Of a stretch of 64,000 nucleotides of DNA, positions 43,224 through 52,337 are shown piece by piece (position 1 is the first letter of the stretch; every line of letters begins with the position of its first letter). Source of the DNA: Bradyrhizobium cajani (lineage in GTDB: Bacteria; Pseudomonadota; Alphaproteobacteria; Rhizobiales; Xanthobacteraceae); the NCBI RefSeq assembly GCF_009759665.1, contig NZ_WQNE01000016.1, positions 100,301 to 164,300 on the forward strand. Direction: 5' to 3'. Below the pieces are notes generated by a model. That model made no database searches, was not told the DNA's origin, and saw only the letters and a list, made by a program, of their open reading frames with translations. Position numbers and translations under genes: made by a program.

Positions 43224-44432
43224 ATGAACAGCAAATTCCTGCATAAATTGTGCATCTTGGCCTCTGTTCTGGCGGCGGCACCGGCATTCGCCCAGGACGT
43301 GGTGAGGATCGGCGTTCTCAACGACCAGTCGGGTCCGTTTGCGAGCTACCAAGGCATCGGCTCGGTCGTCGCCGCCAAGATGGCGGTCGAGGATTTCGGC
43401 GGAAAGGCTGCCGGCAAGCCGATCGAGGTCGTCGCGGCCGATCACCAGAACAAGACCGACATCGGGATCGGCATCGCCAGACGCTGGTATGAGAACGACG
43501 GCGTCGATGCGATCTTCGACATTCCGAACTCGTCGATCGCGCTTGCGGTGGCCGGCATGAGCGCCGAGAAGAACAAGGTCTTTGTCGGATCGGGCGCTGG
43601 AACGGTGCTCTTGACCGGCGAGAAGTGCACGCCCAATACGGTGCACTGGACCTACGACACCTATGCTTACGGCCGCGGCCTCGGCAAGGCGATCGTGCAG
43701 CAGGGCGGCAAGAAGTGGTTCTTCATCACCGCCGACTATGCGTTCGGCCACGACCTGGAGAAGCAGGCCGCGGAGGCCGTGAAAGCATCAGGCGGCGAAG
43801 TGCTCGGCAGCGTGCGACATCCGCTGGGAACGGCGGACTACGCCTCTTTCCTGCTTCAGGCCCAGGCGTCGGGCGCGACCATCATCGGCTTCGCCAATGC
43901 CGGCGACGATACCATCACCTCGATGAAGCAGGCTGCCGAGTTCGGGCTGACCAAGGACCACAAACTGGTCGGATTGATCCTTGGCATGAACGGCCTGCCC
44001 GCGCTCGGCCTGAAGTTTGCGCAGGGCGCGCAGATCATGAACCCGTTCTACTGGGATATGAACGACGGCACGCGCGCTTTCGCAAAACGCTTCGCCGAAC
44101 GCATTCCGTCGAAGGCCTATCCGAACGACATGCAGGCCGGCGTCTATGCCTCGGTCATTCACTATCTCAAGGCGGTGGACAAGGTCGGCAGCACCAAGGA
44201 CGGCAAGGCCGTCGTCGCCGCCATGAAGGAGATGCCGACCGACGATCCACTGTTCGGCAAGGGTTATGTCCGCAAGGACGGGCGCAAGATCCATCCGCTC
44301 TACCTCTTGCAGGTCAAGGCACCCGAGGAGTCGACCTCCACCTGGGATCTGCTGAAGGTCGTCGCCACGATCAAGGGCGAGGAGGCGTTCCGCTCCGAGA
44401 GCGACGGCCAGTGCCCGCTGGCGAAGCAATAG
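43224..44432 (+). CDS. ABC transporter substrate-binding protein, probably for an aromatic or organic acid
   Basis: This 402-residue protein has a signal peptide (LCILASVLAAAPAFAQ) and a LivJ-type binding fold (VVRIGVLNDQSGPFASYQGI; FFITADYAFGHDLEKQA; YVRKDGRKIHPLYLLQVKAP). Proteins close in type bind aromatic acids or branched amino acids in rhizobia. GGGAGGGAG at 43212-43220 supports ATG 43224. It lies 17 bases upstream of the P450 gene, so one transcript carries both; no ABC permease or ATPase genes are adjacent, so it must share a transporter encoded elsewhere. Confidence 0.92.
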   Translation: MNSKFLHKLCILASVLAAAPAFAQDVVRIGVLNDQSGPFASYQGIGSVVAAKMAVEDFGGKAAGKPIEVVAADHQNKTDIGIGIARRWYENDGVDAIFDIPNSSIALAVAGMSAEKNKVFVGSGAGTVLLTGEKCTPNTVHWTYDTYAYGRGLGKAIVQQGGKKWFFITADYAFGHDLEKQAAEAVKASGGEVLGSVRHPLGTADYASFLLQAQASGATIIGFANAGDDTITSMKQAAEFGLTKDHKLVGLILGMNGLPALGLKFAQGAQIMNPFYWDMNDGTRAFAKRFAERIPSKAYPNDMQAGVYASVIHYLKAVDKVGSTKDGKAVVAAMKEMPTDDPLFGKGYVRKDGRKIHPLYLLQVKAPEESTSTWDLLKVVATIKGEEAFRSESDGQCPLAKQ

Positions 44433-44449
44433 CGGGCCTGGAGCTGACC

Positions 44450-45628
44450 ATGAGCGGCATTGCCTCCAGTCCGGTCGACCCGTTCGCGCCTGACTTCCTG
44501 ATGGACCCTTATCCTGCCTATGACGCGCTGCGCGCGCTCGGGCCCGCGTTCGAATTGGAGCGTTACGGCGTGTGGGCCATGGCGGGCTATGCAGAGGTCG
44601 AGCCGGCCCTGAAGGACTGGAAGACATTCATCAGCGGCGAGGGCGTCGGGCTGCACGGGATGAACCCGGCCTTGCCGAAGCCGCTGACGCTCCAGATCGA
44701 TCCTCCCGACCACGACAAGGGCCGGCGGGTCCTCGGCCGCACGCTGTCTCCGGGCGTCGCGAGAAAGCTGCGCGAGACGTTTCAGCGGGAAGCAGAGAAG
44801 AAGGTCTCGGAGCTGATCGACAAAGGCACGTTCGATGCCGTGGCTGATCTCGCCGAAGCCTATCCGATGAAGGTGTTTCCGGATGCGATCGGCATCCGTC
44901 CGGACGGCCGCGAAAAGCTGCTGGCCTGGAGCACGTTCGTCTTCGACAGCTTTGGGCCGGAGAACGAGATGCTCGCGGCTTCGCGGCAAGAGGGGCTCGC
45001 GGCGCAGAGCTGGATCATGGAATGTTGTGCTCGGGATGCGCTGCGGCCCGACAGCCTCGGCATGATGATCTACCAGGCCGCCGACGACGGCGAGATCACC
45101 GAGCACGAAGCAACGCATCTGGTGCGGCCGTTCCTCACCGCGGGGATCGACACCACGGTCAACGGCATCGGCAACACCCTGCTCGCGCTTGCCACGCACG
45201 CGGATGAATATCGCAAGCTGCACCACAGGCCGGAGCTGGCGCGCAATGCCTTCGAGGAAGGCCTGCGCTATGACTCCCCGGTGCAGACGTTCTTCCGCAC
45301 CACCTCGCGCGACGTCGAGATCGGCGGCGGTGTGATCCCGGCGCATCGCAAGGTGCTGCTGTTCATGGCCTCGGCCAACCGCGATCCGGCGCGGTGGGAC
45401 GGACCCGACCGCTTCGAGGTCGAGCGGGTCGCAACCGGCCATGTCGGCTTCGGCGCCGGCATCCATGCCTGCGTCGGCCAGATGATCGCCCGTCTGGAAG
45501 GCGAATTGATCTTCAGCGAACTCGCAAGGCGCGTGAAGTCCATCGAGCTTACGGCGGAGCCGAGGCGCAGGCTCAACAATTCCCTGCGCGGACTGGAGAG
45601 CATGCCCGTGCGGGTGAGGGCCGCTTAA
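44450..45628 (+). CDS. Cytochrome P450, CYP199-like
   Basis: This 392-residue soluble P450 has the I-helix oxygen-binding motif TAGIDTTVNGIG, ExxR as EEGLR, and the haem-ligand loop FGAGIHACVG. Long stretches (for example SPVQTFFRTTSRDVEIGG and the C-terminal NNSLRGLES) closely resemble CYP199A enzymes of Rhodopseudomonas, which O-demethylate or hydroxylate para-substituted benzoates. As I recall the CYP199A sequences, the residues that hold the substrate carboxylate are not kept here, so the substrate may differ. Electron donors (ferredoxin and reductase) are not adjacent. ATG 44450 is chosen; the same frame is open far upstream as antisense-like noise. Confidence 0.93.
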   Translation: MSGIASSPVDPFAPDFLMDPYPAYDALRALGPAFELERYGVWAMAGYAEVEPALKDWKTFISGEGVGLHGMNPALPKPLTLQIDPPDHDKGRRVLGRTLSPGVARKLRETFQREAEKKVSELIDKGTFDAVADLAEAYPMKVFPDAIGIRPDGREKLLAWSTFVFDSFGPENEMLAASRQEGLAAQSWIMECCARDALRPDSLGMMIYQAADDGEITEHEATHLVRPFLTAGIDTTVNGIGNTLLALATHADEYRKLHHRPELARNAFEEGLRYDSPVQTFFRTTSRDVEIGGGVIPAHRKVLLFMASANRDPARWDGPDRFEVERVATGHVGFGAGIHACVGQMIARLEGELIFSELARRVKSIELTAEPRRRLNNSLRGLESMPVRVRAA

Positions 45629-45640
45629 CGAAGGAGAGAA

Positions 45641-45690
45641 CCCTCACCCGGCGCTTCGCGCCGACCTCTCCCGCAAGCGGGAGAGGTGGG
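45641..45690. repeat. Modular hairpin repeat after the P450 gene
   Basis: Two adjacent hairpins, GGCGCTTCGCGCC (45650-45662) and ACCTCTCCCGC-AA-GCGGGAGAGGT (45664-45687), are bounded by CCCTCACCC on the left. The same frame with a different first hairpin occurs at 58050-58111. It lies between convergent genes and may terminate both. Confidence 0.75.
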
Positions 45691-45772
45691 AACGAGCCGG
45701 GCCAGCCGATTCAACTCAAAGCCATTCCGCTTAGGCCGGATCACGCGGCGCCGGGGCGACGAGACGTTGCCC

Positions 45773-46489
45773 TCAATTCCTCGCGGGAGCCGCCGCGGCC
45801 GCGGCGCGTGCGGGCCGCGGTGCGCCGGGTTCGGCAACCGGCGCCGGTGCACGCGAGCGCATGATCGCGGCATCGATCTCGGCGATCACGCGGCGCTGGA
45901 TCGCCTCGTTCTTGTCGATCGAGATGTGGCCGACGCCGGTACCGCGCACGTCGACATTGACGAGCTTGCCGCGCAGGCCGGCCGCAGCGCGAACGGGCTC
46001 GCCGGGACCATCGCCGATATAGATGTTGATGTAGCGCTCGGCGCCGGTCGAGAGCCTGGTCTTGAACACGGAGTCGAGGCCGATCGCGAGCTTCACGGGC
46101 ACGCCGAGCTGGTTGAGCTTGGCGATCATGTCGGGCAGCGCGGTCGCGCCGGAGGAATGCCCGACCAGGATGATGGTCTTGAGCCGGCCGGCCTTGTAGG
46201 CGGTCGCCGCCTCATCGGCGAGCGAGGACCAGGACACGAAGTTGGCGACGGTCACCGGGATGCCCTGCGCCTGGAGCCGGGCGCCGATCGTGTCGAGCCC
46301 GAGCGAGAAGATGTTGAGCACACCGCGGAGCAGGTAGACATGCGTGGTCGCGGCCGCGGCCTGGCTCGGTGCGGCCTTGGCGGTGGTCGGGCTGATGGCA
46401 ACAGCGGACAGCAGGAGCAGGCCCATCGCCCAGGCGCGGAGGGCGGACAACTGGCTGGCGCCAGCGGTGTGACGGCCGTTCGGTCTCAT
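45773..46489 (-). CDS. Exported lipase-like alpha/beta hydrolase, no LysM domain
   Basis: This 238-residue exported protein has a signal peptide (AWAMGLLLLSAVAISPTTAKA), then HVYLLRGVLNIFSLGLDTIG and a nucleophile elbow TIILVGHSSGATALPDM. The layout and several motifs (YLLRG, FSxGxD, AERYINIYIG, GHISIDK) parallel the LysM-bearing protein at 39955-40890, so they are paralogues. The tail is Ala/Pro/Arg-rich (VAEPGAPRPARAAAAAAPA). Its cell-envelope substrate is unknown. ATG 46489 is chosen because it begins the signal peptide. Confidence 0.8.
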   Translation of the reverse strand: MRPNGRHTAGASQLSALRAWAMGLLLLSAVAISPTTAKAAPSQAAAATTHVYLLRGVLNIFSLGLDTIGARLQAQGIPVTVANFVSWSSLADEAATAYKAGRLKTIILVGHSSGATALPDMIAKLNQLGVPVKLAIGLDSVFKTRLSTGAERYINIYIGDGPGEPVRAAAGLRGKLVNVDVRGTGVGHISIDKNEAIQRRVIAEIDAAIMRSRAPAPVAEPGAPRPARAAAAAAPARN

Positions 46490-46780
46490 CGATGTTTTCC
46501 CTGGGGACGATACGCTTCGCGATTGGCCGGAATCGTAGCCATGGCCTGCTCGCAGACGCAACAAAGAGCCGCGTGAGCGACAATCTTAGCAGCAAGCCGT
46601 GACCATCGCGCAACACCTGCCCGGAACCTGCCACCGAACGGCCTGTTTTGAGACCATTTTTCTCCGGGCAATTGCGGCCCGGCAAGGGCATTCCTATCTC
46701 AGGGCTCCGCTGACCTGCCCTCCCGGGACGGGTTCCAGCCTCCCTCCCCCAGCCTTTGCCCCTTAGCCTTGCGGCCATTC

Positions 46781-47700
<920 letters not shown>

Positions 47701-47704
<4 letters not shown>

Positions 47705-48462
47705 ATCACCGTGCCATCCGCGCCATCTATCTGTTCGAAATGGCGCGCACCTGGCGCACGCTGCTGCAAAGCATCGTCTCGCCGGTGGTCTCGACCTCGC
47801 TCTATTTCGTGGTGTTCGGCGCCGCGATCGGCTCGCGCATCAGCGAAGTCGAGGGCGTCAGCTACGGCACCTTCATCGTGCCGGGCCTGATCATGCTCTC
47901 GGTGCTGACCCAGAGCATCGCCAATGCCTCGTTCGGCATCTACTTCCCGAAATTCACCGGCACGATCTACGAGATCCTGTCCGCGCCGATCTCCCATTTC
48001 GAGATCGTGCTGGGCTATGTCGGCGCGGCCGCGACCAAGTCGATCATTCTGGGCCTTATCATCCTGGCGACAGCCGGGCTTTTCGTTCCATTGCATATTC
48101 ACCATCCGGTCTGGATGCTGACCTTCCTGGTGCTGACGGCGGTGACCTTCAGCCTGTTCGGCTTCATCATCGGGATCTGGGCCGACGGCTTCGAGAAGCT
48201 CCAGATGATCCCGATGCTGGTGGTGACGCCGCTGACCTTCCTCGGCGGCAGCTTCTATTCCATCGATATGCTGCCGCAGGGCTGGCGCACGGTGGCGCTG
48301 CTCAATCCGGTGGTCTACCTGATCTCCGGCTTCCGCTGGAGCTTCTACGAGATCGCGGATGTCAGCGTGTCCGTCAGCATCGGCATGACGACGGCATTCC
48401 TGGTGATCTGCCTCGCCATTGTCTGGTGGATTTTCCGCACCGGGTATCGGCTGAAGAATTAG
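47701..48462 (+). CDS. ABC-2 type transporter permease (YadH-like)
   Basis: This 253-residue inner-membrane protein has six membrane spans: MARTWRTLLQSIVSPVVSTS leads TM1, followed by LYFVVFGAAIGSRI, a GTFIVPGLIM loop and the conserved TFLGGSFYSIDMLPQGWR segment. Start and stop overlap with the ATPase gene (ATGA at 47701-47704) shows coupling. With its partner it forms a homodimeric exporter. A perfect 13-bp inverted repeat follows three bases after the stop. Confidence 0.93.
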
Positions 48463-48464
48463 CT

Positions 48465-48503
48465 GTCATTCCGGGGCGTCCCAAGGGCGAGCCCCGGAAT
48501 GAC
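48465..48503. repeat. Short palindromic element, 13-bp perfect arms
   Basis: GTCATTCCGGGGC and GCCCCGGAATGAC flank a 13-base spacer. These are the terminal repeats of the longer elements at 23069-23170 and 61911-62015 with the middle deleted. It lies between convergent genes and could terminate both. Confidence 0.88.
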
Positions 48504-48513
48504 GGCCGTGGAC

Positions 48514-48843
48514 TCACCGATAGCAGTGGAAGCGGTGATAGCCGTCGTAGTAGCCGTGGCAGCGGTGGCGATAGTGGCGATGGGGAATGCCGAGCACGCC
48601 CTCGACCGCACCGACGGCGCCGCCGACACCGGCACCGACGACGCCTCCGACCGCGCCGCCCACAGGGCCGGCGATCCGGTTGCCCTCATAAGAGCCTTCC
48701 TGGGCGCCGCGCACGATGCCCTGAGCGCGGCTGGCTTGCGGGATCGACATCAGCGCGAGAAGGATGGCCGCGGCTGCGAGCAGCAGGCGGGCGGACAAAC
48801 CGGCCGGCAATTGCGCGGCGGTGACGACAGGAGCTTTGTTCAT
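48514..48843 (-). CDS. Exported glycine-zipper-like small protein with His/Tyr-rich tail
   Basis: This 109-residue protein has a signal peptide or anchor (ARLLLAAAAILLALMSIPQ), a glycine-zipper stretch (GGAVGGVVGAGVGGAVGAVE) and a tail rich in His, Tyr and Arg (HRHYRHRCHGYYDGYHRFHC). Glycine zippers insert into or pack against membranes; the tail could bind metal or polyanions. I do not know its function. ATG 48843 is chosen over an in-frame start at 48948. Confidence 0.7.
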   Translation of the reverse strand: MNKAPVVTAAQLPAGLSARLLLAAAAILLALMSIPQASRAQGIVRGAQEGSYEGNRIAGPVGGAVGGVVGAGVGGAVGAVEGVLGIPHRHYRHRCHGYYDGYHRFHCYR

Positions 48844-49179
48844 CTTCGATCCCAAGGGAAGCGCTAGGAGTAAAGGGAAGCACAAGGGGTGACTTGCGGC
48901 GGGCGCCGCGTCTCGAGGCGGGCCATCATCAACGCGCCCGGCGGCCAAATGGTTGCGCCTTTATGACGAATTGTCGGCGTTGTGAACGCATGTCGGGCTC
49001 GCGAAAATGTCAGCACCGCCAGAGCCAGCGCGGCACAGAGCGGCCTTGCTTACGCCCGGCATCGCGTTAACGATGGACGGCCAGCCCGCTGGAACGAAAG
49101 CCGGATTGCAGGCATATTGCACGCCGGGGGACGGAGAGCCGCGGCGCGTAGCGTGAACAGGCCGGAGGCCAGAACTCAA
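48844..49179. other. Divergent intergenic region
   Basis: These 336 bases lie between the glycine-zipper gene and the L,D-transpeptidase gene. An in-frame extension of the latter runs to 48982 but reads as non-protein sequence. I see no other feature. Confidence 0.4.
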
Positions 49180-49989
49180 ATGCGTTTCCCTCAAATGCGT
49201 TTCCAGATGCGTTCCTTTTTCATTGCTTTCACTTCCCTGATGCTTTTGGGCGCGGGTACCGCGCAGGCCAAGGTCGAGATCACCGTCGACAAGGACAATC
49301 AGCAGATGATCGTCGCGATCGACGGCGTCACGCGCTATCGCTGGCCGGTGTCGACCGGCATCCCCTCGCGCGAGACGCCGAATGGCGCGTTCCGCGCCTT
49401 CCGCATGGAAGAGGATCACTACTCCAAGGAATTCGACGAGGCGCCGATGCCGCACTCGATCTTCTTCACCAAGGTCGGGCACGCCATCCACGGCACCGAC
49501 TCGGTCGGCCGGCTCGGCTCGCCTGCGTCCCATGGCTGCGTGCGGCTGTCGCGGCAGAATGCATCGACGCTCTACGCCCTGGTGCAGGAGCAGGGCGTGC
49601 TCAACACCACGGTGACGCTGACCGGCTCGGCGCAAGTGGCGCTGGCGCGCAATCCGCGCGGCCGGAATGCCAACGCGGTTGCCCGCGCCGCGCAGCCCGC
49701 TGAGGACCAGTACTCTGCTGCCGGCGATCCCGTAAATCTGACGCCGCCGCAACCCGCCCGCCGCTACATGCCGCAGGACGACAATTACATCTACCCGGCC
49801 GACGGCAGCGACACCGGCGCACGCTATCCGGCGCCGCGCGGCAGCCGCCCACTCAATGACGCGCAGGTCTATCAGCAGCAACAGCCGCAGCAGTACTACA
49901 ATCAGGGCTACGGCCAGCAGCAGGGCTACTATTATCAGCCACAGCCCCGGCAGGTTTATCAACCGCGCGGCTATTACTACCAGAACTGA
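49180..49989 (+). CDS. L,D-transpeptidase (YkuD/ErfK family)
   Basis: This 269-residue exported enzyme makes 3-3 peptidoglycan cross-links or attaches proteins to peptidoglycan. It has a signal peptide (SFFIAFTSLMLLGAGTAQAK), a YkuD core (VSTGIPSRETPNGAFRAF) and the catalytic motif HGTDSVGRLGSPASHGCVRL with the active Cys. The C-terminal 90 residues are Pro/Gln/Tyr-rich (YQQQQPQQYYNQGYGQQQG) and low-complexity. A 15-base tandem duplication (49175-49189, 49190-49204) repeats the start codon, so ATGs at 49180, 49195 and 49207 are all in frame; GGAGG is at 49164-49168. Confidence 0.93.
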   Translation: MRFPQMRFQMRSFFIAFTSLMLLGAGTAQAKVEITVDKDNQQMIVAIDGVTRYRWPVSTGIPSRETPNGAFRAFRMEEDHYSKEFDEAPMPHSIFFTKVGHAIHGTDSVGRLGSPASHGCVRLSRQNASTLYALVQEQGVLNTTVTLTGSAQVALARNPRGRNANAVARAAQPAEDQYSAAGDPVNLTPPQPARRYMPQDDNYIYPADGSDTGARYPAPRGSRPLNDAQVYQQQQPQQYYNQGYGQQQGYYYQPQPRQVYQPRGYYYQN

Positions 49990-49997
49990 CGCTCTCT

Positions 49998-50018
49998 GAA
50001 CGCGGCGTTGCCGCGTTC
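49998..50018 (+). terminator. Hairpin after the L,D-transpeptidase gene
   Basis: GAACGCGGC-GTT-GCCGCGTTC forms a perfect 9-bp stem nine bases after the stop codon. No T-tract follows, so it is a terminator-like or mRNA-stabilising hairpin rather than a canonical intrinsic terminator. Confidence 0.5.
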
Positions 50019-50254
50019 GACCATCTCCCTACCGCACCTCCGAAGGCACGGGCGACCGGCTTGGCGCGGGCCCTTCACTTTTGCGCGAAAATCCCGCGCG
50101 CCGGCAGCGGACGGACGTCCGTCATCCAGCTGTAAAAACCGGGCAATACCGTTTTGCTCCATAGATCGAGCATGTGAGCACGGACGCCCGAAGGGAGTAG
50201 CGCTCGCACACAACGTCCTTCGTGCCATTTGAATCACCAGCGGCGGAGACTGTC

Positions 50255-51112
50255 ATGAAGCGAGGCATCGTCGTTTTTGTCTCGGTTGCGGCGCTTATGG
50301 GCTTCAATTATTTCGCGGCCGGCAAATGGGCGATCCGTCACAGGACCGTGCCACTCGCCGACATCCTGCGCGACGGCCGCGACGTGACCGTCGAGGTCTC
50401 CGTCCGCCGCGACCGGGAGATCCAGGCGATGGCTGAAATGATCGACCTGCCGGTCGTGATCCTCAGCCACGGCAACACGGTCAAGCACACCGAGTATTCG
50501 TTCCTCACCAACACATTCGCCGCCCGTGGCTATCTGGTCGTCAGCGTTCAGCACGATCTTTCGAGCGACGATCCCATGGTCACGAAGGTCGGCGAGGAAT
50601 ATGTCGGCCGCCGCTCGCAATACAACCGCGGCATCGCCAACATCCTGTTCACGATCGAACGGCTCAAGCAGCTCTACCCGAATGCGGACTACCGCCACCT
50701 GACCCTGGTCGGACATTCGAATGGCGGCGACATCTCGATGTATTTCGCCAAGCGCCATCCGGAGCTGGTGAAGAAAGTCGTCACGCTCGACAATCTGCGC
50801 GTCCCCTTCGTCACTGACGGCAAGATCAAGATCCTGTCCTTCCGCTCGAAGGATCCGCAATTCAAACCCGATCCCGGCGTCGTTCCTGACGACGAGACCT
50901 GCGCCAAGGTCGGCATCCAGGTGGTCAAGACCGAATTCCAGCACAACGAGCTCAGCGACCGCGGCTCGGATCAGGTCAAGGGCTTCATCGAAGGCGCCGT
51001 GCACGACTTCCTGAACGAGCTCGGCGAAGACGACAGTCCCTTCAACATGCCGCGTCTTTCAAAGCCGCGGCCCACCATCGACCAGCTCGCGGCCGCCGCA
51101 CCCGACCGTTGA
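50255..51112 (+). CDS. Exported alpha/beta hydrolase
   Basis: This 285-residue protein has an N-terminal membrane anchor or signal (GIVVFVSVAALMGFNYFAAG). Its alpha/beta hydrolase fold includes LPVVILSHGNTVKHTEYSFL and the elbow LTLVGHSNGGDISMYFAK, where Ser of GHSNGG is the nucleophile, followed by HPELVKKVVTLD; the likely base His lies in EFQHNELSDRG. The class resembles carboxylesterases or platelet-activating-factor-hydrolase-like enzymes, substrate unknown. CGGCGGAG at 50241-50248 supports ATG 50255. Confidence 0.87.
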   Translation: MKRGIVVFVSVAALMGFNYFAAGKWAIRHRTVPLADILRDGRDVTVEVSVRRDREIQAMAEMIDLPVVILSHGNTVKHTEYSFLTNTFAARGYLVVSVQHDLSSDDPMVTKVGEEYVGRRSQYNRGIANILFTIERLKQLYPNADYRHLTLVGHSNGGDISMYFAKRHPELVKKVVTLDNLRVPFVTDGKIKILSFRSKDPQFKPDPGVVPDDETCAKVGIQVVKTEFQHNELSDRGSDQVKGFIEGAVHDFLNELGEDDSPFNMPRLSKPRPTIDQLAAAAPDR

Positions 51113-51208
51113 GCACGCCTTGCGCAGATCCTCTCTTGCGCGTCGAATCCCGGCCCTGCCGGCTGGACGGGATCGCGGATGCTGATTATTGGTCGGTCCG
51201 GCACTGCG

Positions 51209-52228
51209 ATGAAGCTGCGTTCCTCCTGCCTCGCATGGTTCGTGATGTCATTCCGTTTTGCGGCAATACTGGGCACGCTCTGTCTTCTCGTCACGGGAGA
51301 GGCCATGGCCTTCGATCTCGAAGCACATCGTGGCGGGCGGGCGCTGCTGCCGGAAAATACCCTGCCGGCCTTTGCCAACGCCCTGTCAATGGGCGTGGAC
51401 ACGCTGGAGCTCGACGTCGGCGTGACGGCGGATGGCGAGATCGTCGTCTCGCATGAGCGCGGACTCAATCCGGATCTCGCGCGCCGCGCCGATGGCACCT
51501 ACGTCAATCCACCGGGCATACCGTTGGTGAAACTGCGGCTCGATGAGGTCAGGACCTACGACGTCGGCCAGATCCGGCCGGGCAGCACCTACGCGAAACA
51601 ATTCCCGGACCAGCGCGCCGTGCCGGGAACGCGCATTCCAACCTTGAGCGAGCTGTTCGCGCTGGTGCGCAAGTCCGGGAATACGCGCGTGCGCTTCAAC
51701 ATCGAGACCAAGATCGATCCGAACCGCCCGGACGAATCCCTCGACCCGAGCAGCTTCGTCACGAAGCTGCTCGGGCTGGTCGAAGAGGAAAAGCTTTCCG
51801 ACCGCGTCATGATCCAGTCGTTCGACTGGCGAACGTTGCAGCTCGTGCAGCAGCAGGCACCGAAGACGCCGACCGTGTACCTGACGCTCCAGCGCGGCTC
51901 GGGCCAGACGGTGGCACTCGACAAAGCCACCAGCTGGACGGCAGGCTTCAATCCGGCCGATCATGGCGGCTCGCTGCCGCGGACGATCAAGGCCGCAGGT
52001 GGCGCGATCTGGTCGCCTAATTTCGGCGATGTGACCGCGGCGCTCATCTCGGAGGCCCACGCGCTCGGGCTGCGCGTCGTGGTGTGGACGGTCAACAAGC
52101 CCGAAGACATGGCGCGCATGATCGAGCTCGGCGTCGACGGCATCATCTCGGACAGGCCGGACCTGTTGCGGCAGGTGGCGAGCGAAAAGGGAATTGCGTT
52201 GCCAGGGGGGACGCCGGTGGAGCCGTAG
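51209..52228 (+). CDS. Glycerophosphodiester phosphodiesterase, exported
   Basis: This 339-residue exported enzyme hydrolyses glycerophosphodiesters to glycerol-3-phosphate and an alcohol, using a divalent metal. After the signal peptide (FAAILGTLCLLVTGEAMA) come the hallmark EAHRGGRALLPENTLPAF and TLELDVGVTADGEIVVSHE, with catalytic His pair and Glu/Asp metal ligands, then FNIETKIDP, MIQSFDWRTLQ and a TIM-barrel end VVVWTVNKPEDMARMIELGV. Starts at 51179, 51209 and 51245 all precede the signal peptide; I chose 51209. It may be co-transcribed with the upstream hydrolase (96-base gap). Confidence 0.92.
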   Translation: MKLRSSCLAWFVMSFRFAAILGTLCLLVTGEAMAFDLEAHRGGRALLPENTLPAFANALSMGVDTLELDVGVTADGEIVVSHERGLNPDLARRADGTYVNPPGIPLVKLRLDEVRTYDVGQIRPGSTYAKQFPDQRAVPGTRIPTLSELFALVRKSGNTRVRFNIETKIDPNRPDESLDPSSFVTKLLGLVEEEKLSDRVMIQSFDWRTLQLVQQQAPKTPTVYLTLQRGSGQTVALDKATSWTAGFNPADHGGSLPRTIKAAGGAIWSPNFGDVTAALISEAHALGLRVVVWTVNKPEDMARMIELGVDGIISDRPDLLRQVASEKGIALPGGTPVEP

Positions 52229-52241
52229 AATCGCGTCGCCT

Positions 52242-52327
52242 TGTAGCCCGGATGGAGCGCAGCGCAATCCGGGGCCGCTCGTGCGTTAGAGACGGTTCCC
52301 GGATTACGCTGCGCTCCATCCGGGCTA
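52242..52327. repeat. Palindromic element with 31-base arms
   Basis: Arms 52242-52272 and 52297-52327 (beginning GTAGCCCGGATGGAGCGC) are reverse complements with one mismatch and a 24-base spacer. It lies between convergent genes. The arm core GTAGCCCG matches the element at 28732-28800. Confidence 0.9.
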
Positions 52328-52337
52328 CGAAGCTGCC

